A stretch of 64,000 nt of DNA from Actinomadura pelletieri DSM 43383 (GTDB lineage Bacteria > Actinomycetota > Actinomycetes > Streptosporangiales > Streptosporangiaceae), in NCBI RefSeq assembly GCF_003634705.1, contig NZ_RBWU01000001.1, forward strand, positions 434,001 through 498,000. The letters run 5' to 3'. Below the pieces are notes generated by a model that worked only from the letters and a program-made list of their open reading frames with translations, made no database searches and was not told the DNA's origin. The position numbers were made by a program, and so were the translations under genes. This document shows, piece by piece, positions 1 through 8,257 of this stretch (its first letter is position 1; each line of letters begins with the position of its first letter).

Positions 1-11
1 GGTGGGACGGG

Positions 12-452
12 TCATGCGGCGGGCTCCGGGCTTTCCACGGCGAACTTGAGGATCGTCCGGTCGCTGAAGCCCGGCTGGAACACCGCCCGGACGGGCAGGT
101 CGAAGGCGAGTTCGTCCGGCGGGTCCACGAGGGTGCTGATGACGGGCGGCCCCTCGTCGAGCTTGATGTAGGCCACCAGGTAGGGCCTGACCCCGTCGAA
201 GGCGCTGAGGTACCGCTGGTGCATCCGGAGCCAGGACCACAGCCGGCCCTTCCCGCTGACCGCGCGCCAGGTGAAGGAGCCGGACAGGCAGCGCGGACAC
301 ACCTCGCTGTCGGGGAAGCGGTATTCGCCGCACTCGTCGCAGCACTGCAACCGCAGTTCGTGCGCGGCCAGACCGTCCCAGTACGGCCGGTTCTCCGGGG
401 TGATCTCCGGTAGGAGCTTCTCGTATTCCTCGGCGATGCTCTGGACGTTCAT
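12..452 (-). CDS. DUF35 OB-fold/zinc-ribbon acyl-CoA-associated protein
   Basis: A 146-residue protein with the DUF35 layout: an N-terminal helix, a rubredoxin-like zinc ribbon near residues 36-55 (CCDECGEYRFPDSEVCPRC, two Cys pairs) and a C-terminal OB-fold. Such proteins bind acyl-CoA and act as partners of thiolase-fold enzymes or of MaoC hydratases (for example ChsH2 with Ltp2 in steroid side-chain breakdown). The ATG at 452 overlaps the stop of the upstream thiolase-like gene (ATGA), which fixes the start and shows translational coupling. Its own stop at 12 overlaps another ATG at 15, so the operon probably runs on beyond the window. Function as a partner subunit is inference from family and context. 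Confidence 0.9.
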   Translation of the reverse strand: MNVQSIAEEYEKLLPEITPENRPYWDGLAAHELRLQCCDECGEYRFPDSEVCPRCLSGSFTWRAVSGKGRLWSWLRMHQRYLSAFDGVRPYLVAYIKLDEGPPVISTLVDPPDELAFDLPVRAVFQPGFSDRTILKFAVESPEPAA

Positions 453-1600
453 CGGGCGGCCGCCTCGTCGTTTGTCAGGATGTGTGAGGTGACGATCGGC
501 GACGCGCACATGTACTGCACCGTCGCGCATCCGGGCACCTGCCTGGCGCCGGCCTCGCCGCGTAGCTGGCGCACCGCCTCGACATGGTGCGCCCAGCCCT
601 GCATGTAGCTCTCGCTGGTATGGCCGCCCGCCGTGTTCAGCGGGCGCGCGCCGTCGTAGTGGATCTTCTTCTCGTCCACCCAGCGCCATGCCTCGCCGCG
701 CGGCGCGTGGTTGAAGCCTTCGAGGGTGAACAGGATGGTGGGCGTGAAGTTGTCGTAGATCTGCAAGCAGTCGACCTCCTCCGGCGCGATTCCGGTCTGC
801 CGGTAGAGCCGGCTCGCCACGTCCTGGCAGGCGGAGTAGAAGAAGTCCTCCGCGGTGTAGTGGTTGGTGACGTGCGCCATGCCCGCCGTCCCGGCGACGC
901 GGACCGGTGGCTTGCGCAGCGACCGGGCGCGCTCCATCGAGGTGACGATGAAGGCGACGGCGCCGTCGTTGATGAGGCAGTAGTCGAGGAGCCGCAGCGG
1001 TTCGGCGATGAACCTGGACTGCATGTAGTCCTCGCGGGTGAACTCCTCCTGGAACACGGCGACCGGGTTGAGCGCGGCATGGCGGCGGTTGTTGACCGCC
1101 AGCGGAGCCAGCGCGTCCTCGCTCGCCCCGTACATCCCCCGGTAGCGCTGGTACATCAGGGCGACGTAGGCGCCCGGGGAGGTCATGCCGTACATCTCGT
1201 CGTAGGCGGCGGTCGGGCCGCCGCCGTCGCCGCCGTACGTCACCTTCGCCGACCGGCCGTTGTTGCCGTAGACGCAGGCGACCACGTCGACGGTGCCGCT
1301 CGCGATCAGCGCGACGGCCTCCTGGAGGGCGAGGCCGCTCATGCGGCCCGTGCCTTCGAGGTCGTGGACGAAGCGGGGGTTCCGGAGGCCGACCACGGTG
1401 GCCAGCCGGTCGTACTGGACTCGGGAGCAGATCAGGCCGTCGATCTCGTTCTTGTCGATTCCGCAGTCCTCGATCGCCTCCCGCAGGGCGCCGGCCGCCA
1501 GGGCGTAGGCGTCCCGTGGACGTTCCGTCTTCGCGTAGAGGGCACGGAAGTCCGACTGCCCTACGCCAACGATCGCGATCTCAGCTGACTCGTGCTGCAT
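449..1600 (-). CDS. thiolase-fold protein (SCPx/Ltp2-like) without obvious nucleophilic Cys
   Basis: A 383-residue thiolase-superfamily protein, starting MQHESAEIAIVGVGQ; GGAGAG lies just before the ATG at 1600. The usual condensing-enzyme motif CxSG is replaced by GTGRMSGLALQEA (residues about 102-114), so the reactive cysteine is missing. The C-terminal segment has NTAGGHTSE and QYMCASP. The Ltp2 family of thiolase-fold retro-aldolases also lacks that cysteine and pairs with a DUF35 protein, exactly as here. I therefore favour an aldolase or other non-thiolytic C-C lyase over a true acetyltransferase. The fold is secure; the reaction is inference. Confidence 0.85.
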   Translation of the reverse strand: MQHESAEIAIVGVGQSDFRALYAKTERPRDAYALAAGALREAIEDCGIDKNEIDGLICSRVQYDRLATVVGLRNPRFVHDLEGTGRMSGLALQEAVALIASGTVDVVACVYGNNGRSAKVTYGGDGGGPTAAYDEMYGMTSPGAYVALMYQRYRGMYGASEDALAPLAVNNRRHAALNPVAVFQEEFTREDYMQSRFIAEPLRLLDYCLINDGAVAFIVTSMERARSLRKPPVRVAGTAGMAHVTNHYTAEDFFYSACQDVASRLYRQTGIAPEEVDCLQIYDNFTPTILFTLEGFNHAPRGEAWRWVDEKKIHYDGARPLNTAGGHTSESYMQGWAHHVEAVRQLRGEAGARQVPGCATVQYMCASPIVTSHILTNDEAAAR

Positions 1601-1640
1601 GCGTCTCTCCGGTCGGTTGGCCCTTGGTCGCCGGTCCGAG

Positions 1641-1667
1641 TTCGGGCACGATCGTTCGGGCACGATC
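1641..1667. repeat. two 13-bp direct repeats upstream of the thiolase/DUF35 operon
   Basis: TTCGGGCACGATC occurs at 1641-1653 and again at 1655-1667, one base apart (period 14). The pair lies 41-67 bp upstream of the thiolase-like start codon, in the only gap (1601-1732) between that operon and the GntR gene. It could be a tandem binding site for a regulator. There is no direct evidence of function. Confidence 0.5.
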
Positions 1668-1732
1668 AGTTCAGGGTTCGGCGTGGCCCGGTCAGGCCGG
1701 GTACGCGACGAACCGACGCCCGCCCGGAGCGG

Positions 1733-2416
1733 TCACGCTCCCGAGGCTCGTTCTTCTTCCAGCTTCGCGACGGCCGCGAGCGCCGACTCCTTCGCGGCCT
1801 CCACGTGGTGCCGGGCGAGTTGCGCGGCGCGGGCGGCGTCCCGGTCGGTGATCGCCGCGACGAGGTCGCGGTACTCCTGGTCGGATCGCTCCCGGCGGCC
1901 GGGAATGCTCAGTGACAGCCGGCGCAGCGCGTGGATGCGCGCGTGCAGCGGCGCGAGGGTGGACGCCAGCAGGGCGTTTCTCGCCCCCGCCAGCAACAGC
2001 TCGTCGAAGTGGTAGATCGAGGCGAGCTGGTCGTCGTCGCTCTTGCCCGGACGCGTGAGCTTCACCAGCTCCAGGACCTCGCTGTCGGTGGCGCGCTGGA
2101 CGAAGAGCGACACGGCCTCTGACTCCAGGGCCGCGCGCACCTCGTAGAGCTGCCGGACGTCGTCGCTGCCGAGCACCGCGACCCGTACGCCCTTCTTGCC
2201 CGACGTCTCGACGAGGCCGAGGGCCTGAAGGTGCAGGACCGCCTCGCGGATCGAGGTTCGGCTCACACCGGTGAGCTCCATCAGCTCGCGTTCGGTGAGC
2301 CGGCGTCCCGGCGCCAGCGTGCCTTCGAGGATGGCCTGTTTGACCCTGCGCACAACGAGCTGCGGCACGGTCTCCGCGGGGCGGTCGATCCGCAGGTCCG
2401 GTCCGGTCTCAGTCAT
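1733..2416 (-). CDS. GntR-family (FadR/FCD subfamily) transcriptional regulator
   Basis: 227 residues. A winged helix-turn-helix occupies about residues 18-80 (recognition region ELMELTGVSRTSIREAV) and is followed by an all-helical FCD effector domain (about 90-215, with YEVRAALE and YHFDELLLAGA). FCD regulators usually sense an organic acid and repress adjacent catabolic or transport genes. GAGGAG stands before the ATG at 2416. It sits between the thiolase/DUF35 operon and a divergent peptide-type ABC transporter, and the intergenic region has matching operator half-sites, so it probably represses itself and the transporter. The ligand is unknown. Confidence 0.92.
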   Translation of the reverse strand: MTETGPDLRIDRPAETVPQLVVRRVKQAILEGTLAPGRRLTERELMELTGVSRTSIREAVLHLQALGLVETSGKKGVRVAVLGSDDVRQLYEVRAALESEAVSLFVQRATDSEVLELVKLTRPGKSDDDQLASIYHFDELLLAGARNALLASTLAPLHARIHALRRLSLSIPGRRERSDQEYRDLVAAITDRDAARAAQLARHHVEAAKESALAAVAKLEEERASGA

Positions 2417-2432
2417 GCTGTCTCCTCGATTT

Positions 2433-2456
2433 TGTATGACGTAAGATAGTCATACA
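2433..2456. promoter_or_regulatory. GntR operator: inverted repeat TGTATGAC-N8-GTCATACA
   Basis: Perfect 8-bp arms at 2433-2440 and 2449-2456 flank and overlap the predicted gntR -10 box. The extended half-site TTTGTATGACGTA (2431-2443) recurs exactly, inverted, at 2597-2609 on the transporter side of the same intergenic region. Shared half-sites on both sides of a divergent promoter region support a common repressor. Confidence 0.65.
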
Positions 2457-2472
2457 CGAATCCCACGGTCAA
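2443..2472 (-). promoter_or_regulatory. predicted sigma70-type promoter of the gntR gene
   Basis: On the minus strand TTGACC (2472-2467) and TATCTT (2448-2443) are separated by 18 bp, upstream of the gntR start at 2416. The -10 box lies in the spacer of the inverted repeat at 2433-2456, the classical layout for autorepression. Prediction from sequence only. Confidence 0.6.
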
Positions 2473-2596
2473 CCTCCACGGGATGTGTCCGAACCGTAGC
2501 TGAACGACTAAGCTGCTGGTCAGAGACCAGATCGTTGCCATCTCGACAGACCATCTCGCTTCTGGATATTGACTCGGCATAGTACGTCTGCTTTCG

Positions 2597-2609
2597 TACG
2601 TCATACAAA
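2597..2609. promoter_or_regulatory. second GntR half-site (TACGTCATACAAA) near the transporter promoter
   Basis: This is the exact reverse complement of 2431-2443 (13 of 13 bases). It lies 136-148 bp upstream of the lipoprotein start codon and probably controls the divergent ABC transporter operon. A TTGACT at 2569-2574 could be a -35 element, but I find no convincing partner -10 box. Confidence 0.55.
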
Positions 2610-2744
2610 CTAGCCAAAACTTGGTCGGACGGGACGACCTTCTGTCCACAGTTCGCGGAGCACGGCAGCCACGGACACCCACCGACCTTGTTCCGGGCAA
2701 GAGCTCCCATCCCACCCGCACCAGCGTCTTTCTAAGGAGGAAGG

Positions 2745-4289
2745 ATGTTGAGTCGATCGGTAGGCAAGGGACAGAGGAGACATCTCCGGATGCTCGCGCC
2801 CGTGGTGACCTCCGCCTTGGTCATCAGCCTTGCGGCCGCATGCTCATCGGGCTCGTCGGAGAAGAAGGGGGCCTCGTCCGGCGGCACGCTCCGCGTGGGC
2901 GTCGTCGCCAGTACGATCTCCACCCTCGACGCCTACGCCAACCTGAGATCCCAGGACTTCTACGTCCGCAACGCCACGATGTTCGAGCCGCTCGCCCACC
3001 GGAAGAAGGACGGCGGCTTCGAGTGGGCGCTCGCCACCGGCATCACCCACAACGCGGACAACACCGAGTGGACCGTCAAGCTCCGTCCGAACGTCAAGTT
3101 CCACGACGGGAGCACGTTCGGCGCGGACGACGTCATCGCGGTGTTCCAGCGCGTCCTCGACAAGAAGAACGCGCTGATCGAGCGCAACTACATCGACTTC
3201 ATGGACCCGAAGGGGATCGAGAAGGTCGATGACCTCACGGTGAAGTTCAAGCTGGCCGAGCCCTACGGGCCGTTCGAGTTCGCCGTCACCAACAGCAACA
3301 TCATCTTCTACAAGAAGGGCTCCAAGCCCGAGCAGGCGATGGGAACGGGCCCGTTCCAGCTCGTCTCGTTCACCCCCGGGCGGGAGACGGTCGTCAAGAG
3401 GTACGACGGCTACTGGGGCGAGAAGGCCAAGGTCGACCAGGTCAAGATCATCAGCTTCAAGACCGCGGAGGCCTCGACCAACGCGCTGATCGGCCGCCAG
3501 ATCGACGCCAGCTCCAACATCCTGCAGACCTCGCTGCGCACGATCGAGAAGACCCCCGGTCTGAAGATCATGAAGAGCGATGTGAACCTGAAGGTCTCCA
3601 TCGGCATGCGCGCCGACACCGAGCCCTTCAAGGACGTGCGCGTCCGCCAGGCGATGCGGCTGATCATGAACCGTAAGCTGGCCCTCTCCAACGCCTTCGA
3701 CGGCCTCGGTGAGCTGGCCAACGACCACTCGGGCTTCAACCGCTGTCTGCCGGCCGTCCCGCAACGGGAGCAGAACCTCGAGCAGGCGAAGAAGCTGCTC
3801 GCGGACGCGGGCAAGTCGAACCTCAGCATCAACCTGGAGACCGCGGCGAACAAGCCCGGCATGCTCCAGCTCGTGCAGATCCTGGCCGAGGAGGCCAAGA
3901 AGATCGGCGTGACCATCAAGGTGCAGAAGATGGAGCTCGGCGCCTACCTGGAGAAGTGGGGCGAGCGGGTGTTCTACACCGGTTACGACACGCGTCCCTA
4001 CCTGGAGGGCGTGCCCGAGATCATCAGCAACGACGCGGTGCTCAACCACACGCACTGGAACGACGCGGAGTTCAAGTCGCTGGCCAAGAAGCTCTACGCG
4101 ACCTCCGACCCGAACGAGCAGTGCGAGATCGAGAAGCAGATGAAGAAGATCGAGTACGACCGCGGCGCGAGCATCCTCACCGCGACCAACCCCACGGTGA
4201 GCGTGTACTCCTCGAAGGTGAACGGCCTCATCCCCGAGTTCCCGTCGGGGAACCTGTACGACTTCCGCAAGGTCACCATCGACCAATGA
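2745..4289 (+). CDS. ABC transporter substrate-binding lipoprotein (family 5, peptide/opine type)
   Basis: 514 residues. The signal peptide ends in the lipobox LAAAC (Cys33), so the mature protein is lipid-anchored outside the membrane. The rest has the SBP_bac_5 layout: NATMFEPLAHR early, GDDVIAVFQR-like segment, MGTGPFQLVSFTPG in the middle, and DVRVRQAMRLIMNR near residue 305. Family members bind peptides, nickel chelates, opines or sugar acids; the ligand cannot be read here. A strong AAGGAGGAAGG precedes the ATG. It heads the operon with two permeases and a fused ATPase, and is divergent from the GntR gene that probably controls it. Confidence 0.93.
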   Translation: MLSRSVGKGQRRHLRMLAPVVTSALVISLAAACSSGSSEKKGASSGGTLRVGVVASTISTLDAYANLRSQDFYVRNATMFEPLAHRKKDGGFEWALATGITHNADNTEWTVKLRPNVKFHDGSTFGADDVIAVFQRVLDKKNALIERNYIDFMDPKGIEKVDDLTVKFKLAEPYGPFEFAVTNSNIIFYKKGSKPEQAMGTGPFQLVSFTPGRETVVKRYDGYWGEKAKVDQVKIISFKTAEASTNALIGRQIDASSNILQTSLRTIEKTPGLKIMKSDVNLKVSIGMRADTEPFKDVRVRQAMRLIMNRKLALSNAFDGLGELANDHSGFNRCLPAVPQREQNLEQAKKLLADAGKSNLSINLETAANKPGMLQLVQILAEEAKKIGVTIKVQKMELGAYLEKWGERVFYTGYDTRPYLEGVPEIISNDAVLNHTHWNDAEFKSLAKKLYATSDPNEQCEIEKQMKKIEYDRGASILTATNPTVSVYSSKVNGLIPEFPSGNLYDFRKVTIDQ

Positions 4290-4509
4290 GCAGGTAAGGC
4301 GGTGTCACAAGAACCGGAGCTCGCCTCCTCCGACATCGAGTTCGCGGGGAGGCGGCTCCACGTTCCACCGGCACGGTGTCGTGGCTGGGGAGTGTCCACT
4401 CAGGACGTTTCGAGCCGGAAGGCGTGCTGGGCGTCGCTCGGACCGGACGGAAACGAGCCGACACCCCCAGCCAGGACGACGACCGGACACGTTGAACGGG
4501 ATTGCTGCA

Positions 4510-5517
4510 ATGGCTATTGAGACGACGACCGAAAACGCGGTCAAGGCCGCCCCGACCCCGGACCGCTCACGGCGGACCGCCCTCGCGTGGCTGATCGGCC
4601 GGCGTGCGCTGATGGGCCTGGTGACCTTGTGGTGCATCTCCGTCATCGTCTTCGTGGCGACGCAGACGATGCCGGGCGATGTCGCGAAGATCATCCTCGG
4701 GCCCTCGGCGACCGCCGACCAGGTGGACCAGCTGAACAAGAACCTCGGGCTCGACCAGCCGCTGTTCAGCCAGTACTGGGACTGGCTGCGCAACGTCCTC
4801 ACCGGCGACATGGGCAACTCGCTGGTCAGCGGTCAGCCGGTGTCCGAGCTTCTCTCCGAGCGGATCTTCAACTCCGCGACGCTGACCGTGATGGCGATGG
4901 TCCTCATCCTTCCGCTGTCCCTGCTGGTCGGCCTGCTCGCGGCCGTCTTCAGGGACAAGTTCTTGGATCGGTCCTACCTGGGGACCTCGCTCATCGTGAC
5001 CGCGACTCCGGACTTCGTCCTCGGCAGCCTCGTGGTGGCCGTGTTCGGCACCGTCGTCTTCAAGGTGCTGCCCCCGGTCTCGCTGATCCCGCCGGGTGAC
5101 GTGCCCTGGCAGCATCCGAAGGAACTCGTGATGCCGCTCGCGGTCATGGTGCTCGTCGGCGTCACCTACCTCTCGCGTCTCGTGCGCGTCTCCTTCATCG
5201 ACGTGATGGAGAGCGAGTACGTCCAGCTCGCGATGCTCAAGGGCCTGTCGATGCGGCGGGTCCTGTTCCGGCACGCGTTGCCGAACGCGCTCGCGCCCAG
5301 CATCCCGGCGGCGAGCATCATGGCCGCCTACACCATCGCGGGCTCGGTCGTCATCGAGTACCTGTTCGCGTATCCAGGCATCGGTTCGGCGCTCGTGGAC
5401 GCCGTCGCCGGCCACGACCTGCCGATGATCCAGGCCATCATCATGCTGATGGCGGCCGCGTTCTTCTGCTTCAACCAACTCGCCGACGTGCTCGGAACCC
5501 TGAACAAGTCCCGCTGA
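4510..5517 (+). CDS. ABC transporter permease (DppB-type)
   Basis: 335 residues, starting MAIETTTENAV. It has the DppB-type N-terminal transmembrane helix, the conserved MPGDVAKIILG segment, and a BPD_transp_1 domain with the ATPase-contacting EAA loop near ESEYVQLAMLKGLSMRRVLFRHALPNAL. It forms the inner-membrane channel with the next gene. A 220-bp gap separates it from the lipoprotein gene; a 72-codon frame starting GTG at 4302 crosses this gap but has no convincing coding character. The chosen ATG is the last one before the conserved helix. Confidence 0.93.
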   Translation: MAIETTTENAVKAAPTPDRSRRTALAWLIGRRALMGLVTLWCISVIVFVATQTMPGDVAKIILGPSATADQVDQLNKNLGLDQPLFSQYWDWLRNVLTGDMGNSLVSGQPVSELLSERIFNSATLTVMAMVLILPLSLLVGLLAAVFRDKFLDRSYLGTSLIVTATPDFVLGSLVVAVFGTVVFKVLPPVSLIPPGDVPWQHPKELVMPLAVMVLVGVTYLSRLVRVSFIDVMESEYVQLAMLKGLSMRRVLFRHALPNALAPSIPAASIMAAYTIAGSVVIEYLFAYPGIGSALVDAVAGHDLPMIQAIIMLMAAAFFCFNQLADVLGTLNKSR

Positions 5518-5538
5518 CGAAAGAAGGAGCGTGCGGCC

Positions 5539-6414
5539 GTGATCCGAACGCGACCCAGGGAGCAGGGTGTTCAGGCTCCACCGCAGAATCTCACCCGGCG
5601 TGTCCTGACCTCCCGGCAGACCCGGGTCGGGCTGATCATGTTGGTGACCATGATCCTTTTCGCGATCATCGGTCCCTTTCTCACGCCGCACTCGCCGACC
5701 GCGGTCATCGCGAAACCGTACGCCCCGCCCGGGGACGGCCTGCTGCTCGGCGCCGACTCGCTGGGCCGGGACATCGTCTCCCGCATCCTCAGCGGCGGTA
5801 TCAACCTGACCTGGATGGGCCTCGCCGCCACCGCCGGCGGCGTGATCCTCGGCACCGCCATCGGGCTGGTCGCGGCCTTCGCCGGCGGGATCGTCGACAC
5901 GCTGCTGATGCGGGTCGTGGACGTCCTGCTGACCTTCCCGACGATCATCATGGCGATCCTGTTCATCTCGATGGTCGGCCCGAGCCGGTGGATCCTGGTG
6001 GTCCTCGTGGCGATCGGTCTCACGCCCGGCATGGCGCGCGTCATGCGCGGCGCGGCCCGTCCGGTGATGCGCCGCGAACACGTCATGTGGGCGCGGACGA
6101 TCGGGCTGTCGTCCCGCCACATCCTCATGCGCGAGGTGCTGCCGAGCGTGACGTCCCCGCTCATGGTCGAGATCGGGCTCCGGCTCATGTGGTCGGTCGT
6201 CGGCCTCGCCTCGCTGAGCTTCCTCGGCTTCGGCGTCCAGCCGCCCGACGCCGACTGGGGCCTCATGGTCAGCGAGAACAAGGACGGTCTCGCCATCCAG
6301 CCGCTCGCCGTCCTCATTCCCGCCGCCTGCGTCGCCCTGTTCACGATCGGCGGCAATCTCTTCGCCGAGGGCGCCGCGCGCGTGATCGGCCGCACCGAAG
6401 GGGCTCGTTCATGA
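5539..6414 (+). CDS. ABC transporter permease (DppC-type)
   Basis: 291 residues. It has the DppC-type N-terminal region (LTRRVLTSRQTRVGLIM), then the periplasmic GADSLGRDIVSRILSGG motif typical of the family, several membrane helices, and the EAA loop REHVMWARTIGLSSRHILMREVLP. The start is GTG at 5539, nine bases after AAGGAG. Its stop overlaps the ATG of the ATPase gene by four bases, so the two are translationally coupled. It pairs with the upstream permease. Confidence 0.94.
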   Translation: MIRTRPREQGVQAPPQNLTRRVLTSRQTRVGLIMLVTMILFAIIGPFLTPHSPTAVIAKPYAPPGDGLLLGADSLGRDIVSRILSGGINLTWMGLAATAGGVILGTAIGLVAAFAGGIVDTLLMRVVDVLLTFPTIIMAILFISMVGPSRWILVVLVAIGLTPGMARVMRGAARPVMRREHVMWARTIGLSSRHILMREVLPSVTSPLMVEIGLRLMWSVVGLASLSFLGFGVQPPDADWGLMVSENKDGLAIQPLAVLIPAACVALFTIGGNLFAEGAARVIGRTEGARS

Positions 6415-8195
6415 AGGCGGTCGAAGTCACCGGCCTCACCGTCGCGCTCGACGACGGCAGTGTGATCGTCGACGATGTCTCGTTCAGTCTGGAGAGCGGC
6501 CAGGTCATGGGCCTCGTCGGCGAGTCGGGCTCGGGCAAGAGCACGGTCGGGCTCGCGCTGCTCGGCTTCGCCAAGAAGGGCGCGAACATCGTCGGCGGCA
6601 AGGTCGAGGTGGGCGATGTCGACCTGCTCTCGCTCGCGCCGAACGACCTGCGCGAGGCGCGCAAGAAACTGATCGGCTTCGTGCCCCAGGACCCCGCGAC
6701 GGCGCTGAACCCGGCGATGCGGATCGGCACCCAACTGACCGAGGGCCTGGTCGGCGACAAGAAGGAGAACCTGCCGCGAATCCGCGAGGTCCTCGAAACC
6801 GTCGGCCTGCCCTCGGACGACGCGTTCCTGCGACGTCACCCGCAGGAACTGTCGGGCGGCCAGCAGCAGCGCGTGGCGATCGCCATGGCCGTGGCGAAGA
6901 AGCCGAAACTGATCGTCTTCGACGAGCCGACGACCGGTCTGGACGTCTCCACCCAGGCGAGGGTCCTGGAGATGGTCGCCCAGCTCTGCGCGGACAACGG
7001 CATGGCCGCCGTCTTCGTCTCGCACGACCTCGCCGTCGTCGGGACGGTCGGCGACCTGGTGACCGTGATGTACGCCGGGAAGATCCTGGAGACGGGGACG
7101 CACGAAGAGGTGTTGCAGTCCGCCGCGCACCCCTACTCCATCGCGCTGCTCGACTCGGTGCCGTCGACACGGCAGCGGTTGGCACTCGTCGCCATCCCCG
7201 GCCGGGCCCCGGCGCCGGGAACCAAGTTCGACGGTTGCGTGTTCGCGGACCGCTGCGGCTTCGTCGAGGACGCCTGTCGCGAGTCCCCGCCCCCGATGGT
7301 CGCCACGTCCGCGGGCGGTGAGGCGCGCTGTATCCGCGTCGAGCACGTGCGGAAGAACAGGACGGGCCAGGTCAAGGAGCCCCTTCGCCTCGTCGAGGGC
7401 CGGGAGGAGAAGAAGTCCGTCCTCAGCGTGCGGAACCTGAACGCCTCCTACGGCCGGTCGCAGGTCCTGTACGACATCTCCTTCGACGTCGCTCCCGGCG
7501 AGTGCGTGGGCATCGTGGGCGAGTCGGGCAGCGGCAAGACGACCATGTCCCGCTGCCTGATCGGGCTCCACGAGGACCAGACCGGCGAGTTCGAGATGAA
7601 CGGCAAGCCGCTCCCGCCGCGGCTGCGTGACCGGTCCAAGGCGATCAAGCAGCAGATGCAGTACGTCTTCCAGAACCCCTACGGTTCCCTGAACCCCCGC
7701 GAGACCATCGCCACCGCGGTGACGGTGCCGCTCCGGCACTTCTACGGGGAACGGGGCAAGGCCGCCCGCACCAAGGCGCAGGAGGCCCTGGAGCGGGTGG
7801 AGATCCCGTGGCGGCTCGCGGACCGCTACCCGGCGGAACTGTCGGGCGGTCAGCGCCAGCGGGTCGCGATCGCCCGTGCCCTCGCCTGCAACCCTTCGCT
7901 GCTGATCTGCGACGAGGTCACCTCGGGGCTGGACGTCTCCGTCCAGGCCTCCGTCGTCGAACTGCTCCGCTCGCTCCAGGACGACGGGCTGAGCATGATC
8001 TTCATTACGCACAACCTCGCCGTCGTGCGCAGCATCGGCGACCGGGTCGTCGTCCTGAGCCAGGGCCGCGTCGTGGAGTCGGGTGCCGTCGAGTCGGTCC
8101 TCAACGCACCGCAGCACCCCTACACCCGCGGCCTGCTCGCCGACACCCTCGACGTCGACCGCGCCGACTCCGAACCGAGCGACCTCACCGGCTGA
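6411..8195 (+). CDS. fused double ATPase of peptide-type ABC transporter (DppD-DppF fusion)
   Basis: 594 residues holding two complete ABC ATPase domains, so one chain supplies both nucleotide-binding domains. Domain 1: Walker [10 protein letters not shown] (37-45), LSGGQQQR, Walker [12 protein letters not shown]. It is followed by the OppD-type Cys motif [14 protein letters not shown], which in relatives can bind an iron-sulfur cluster. Domain 2: [30 protein letters not shown], then the oligopeptide-ATPase tail HPYTRGLL. The usual arrangement is two separate genes (dppD, dppF). The ATG overlaps the upstream permease stop. Confidence 0.94.
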   Translation: MKAVEVTGLTVALDDGSVIVDDVSFSLESGQVMGLVGESGSGKSTVGLALLGFAKKGANIVGGKVEVGDVDLLSLAPNDLREARKKLIGFVPQDPATALNPAMRIGTQLTEGLVGDKKENLPRIREVLETVGLPSDDAFLRRHPQELSGGQQQRVAIAMAVAKKPKLIVFDEPTTGLDVSTQARVLEMVAQLCADNGMAAVFVSHDLAVVGTVGDLVTVMYAGKILETGTHEEVLQSAAHPYSIALLDSVPSTRQRLALVAIPGRAPAPGTKFDGCVFADRCGFVEDACRESPPPMVATSAGGEARCIRVEHVRKNRTGQVKEPLRLVEGREEKKSVLSVRNLNASYGRSQVLYDISFDVAPGECVGIVGESGSGKTTMSRCLIGLHEDQTGEFEMNGKPLPPRLRDRSKAIKQQMQYVFQNPYGSLNPRETIATAVTVPLRHFYGERGKAARTKAQEALERVEIPWRLADRYPAELSGGQRQRVAIARALACNPSLLICDEVTSGLDVSVQASVVELLRSLQDDGLSMIFITHNLAVVRSIGDRVVVLSQGRVVESGAVESVLNAPQHPYTRGLLADTLDVDRADSEPSDLTG

Positions 8196-8202
8196 AACAC
8201 GC

Positions 8203-8251
8203 GAAACGTCCCGCCCGGTCCGCGATCGCTGCGGACCCGACGGGACGTTTC
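8203..8251. terminator. bidirectional hairpin terminator between convergent operons
   Basis: GAAACGTCCCG (8203-8213) pairs with CGGGACGTTTC (8241-8251), and inside it GGTCCGC (8217-8223) pairs with GCGGACC (8231-8237). It lies in the 62-bp gap between the ATPase stop and the stop of the convergent SDR gene, so it can end both transcripts. Confidence 0.8.
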
Positions 8252-8257
8252 ACGTTG

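Noticed and set aside
12..689. 225-residue version of the DUF35 protein
   Set aside because: The extra 79 residues are Arg-rich shadow translation of the upstream thiolase gene; ATG 452 overlaps its stop.
449..1600. Acetyl-CoA acetyltransferase (true thiolase)
   Set aside because: The nucleophilic cysteine motif is missing.
4302..4520. 72-codon frame between the lipoprotein and permease genes
   Set aside because: Poor ribosome-binding site, overlaps the permease start and shows no domain or typical composition.
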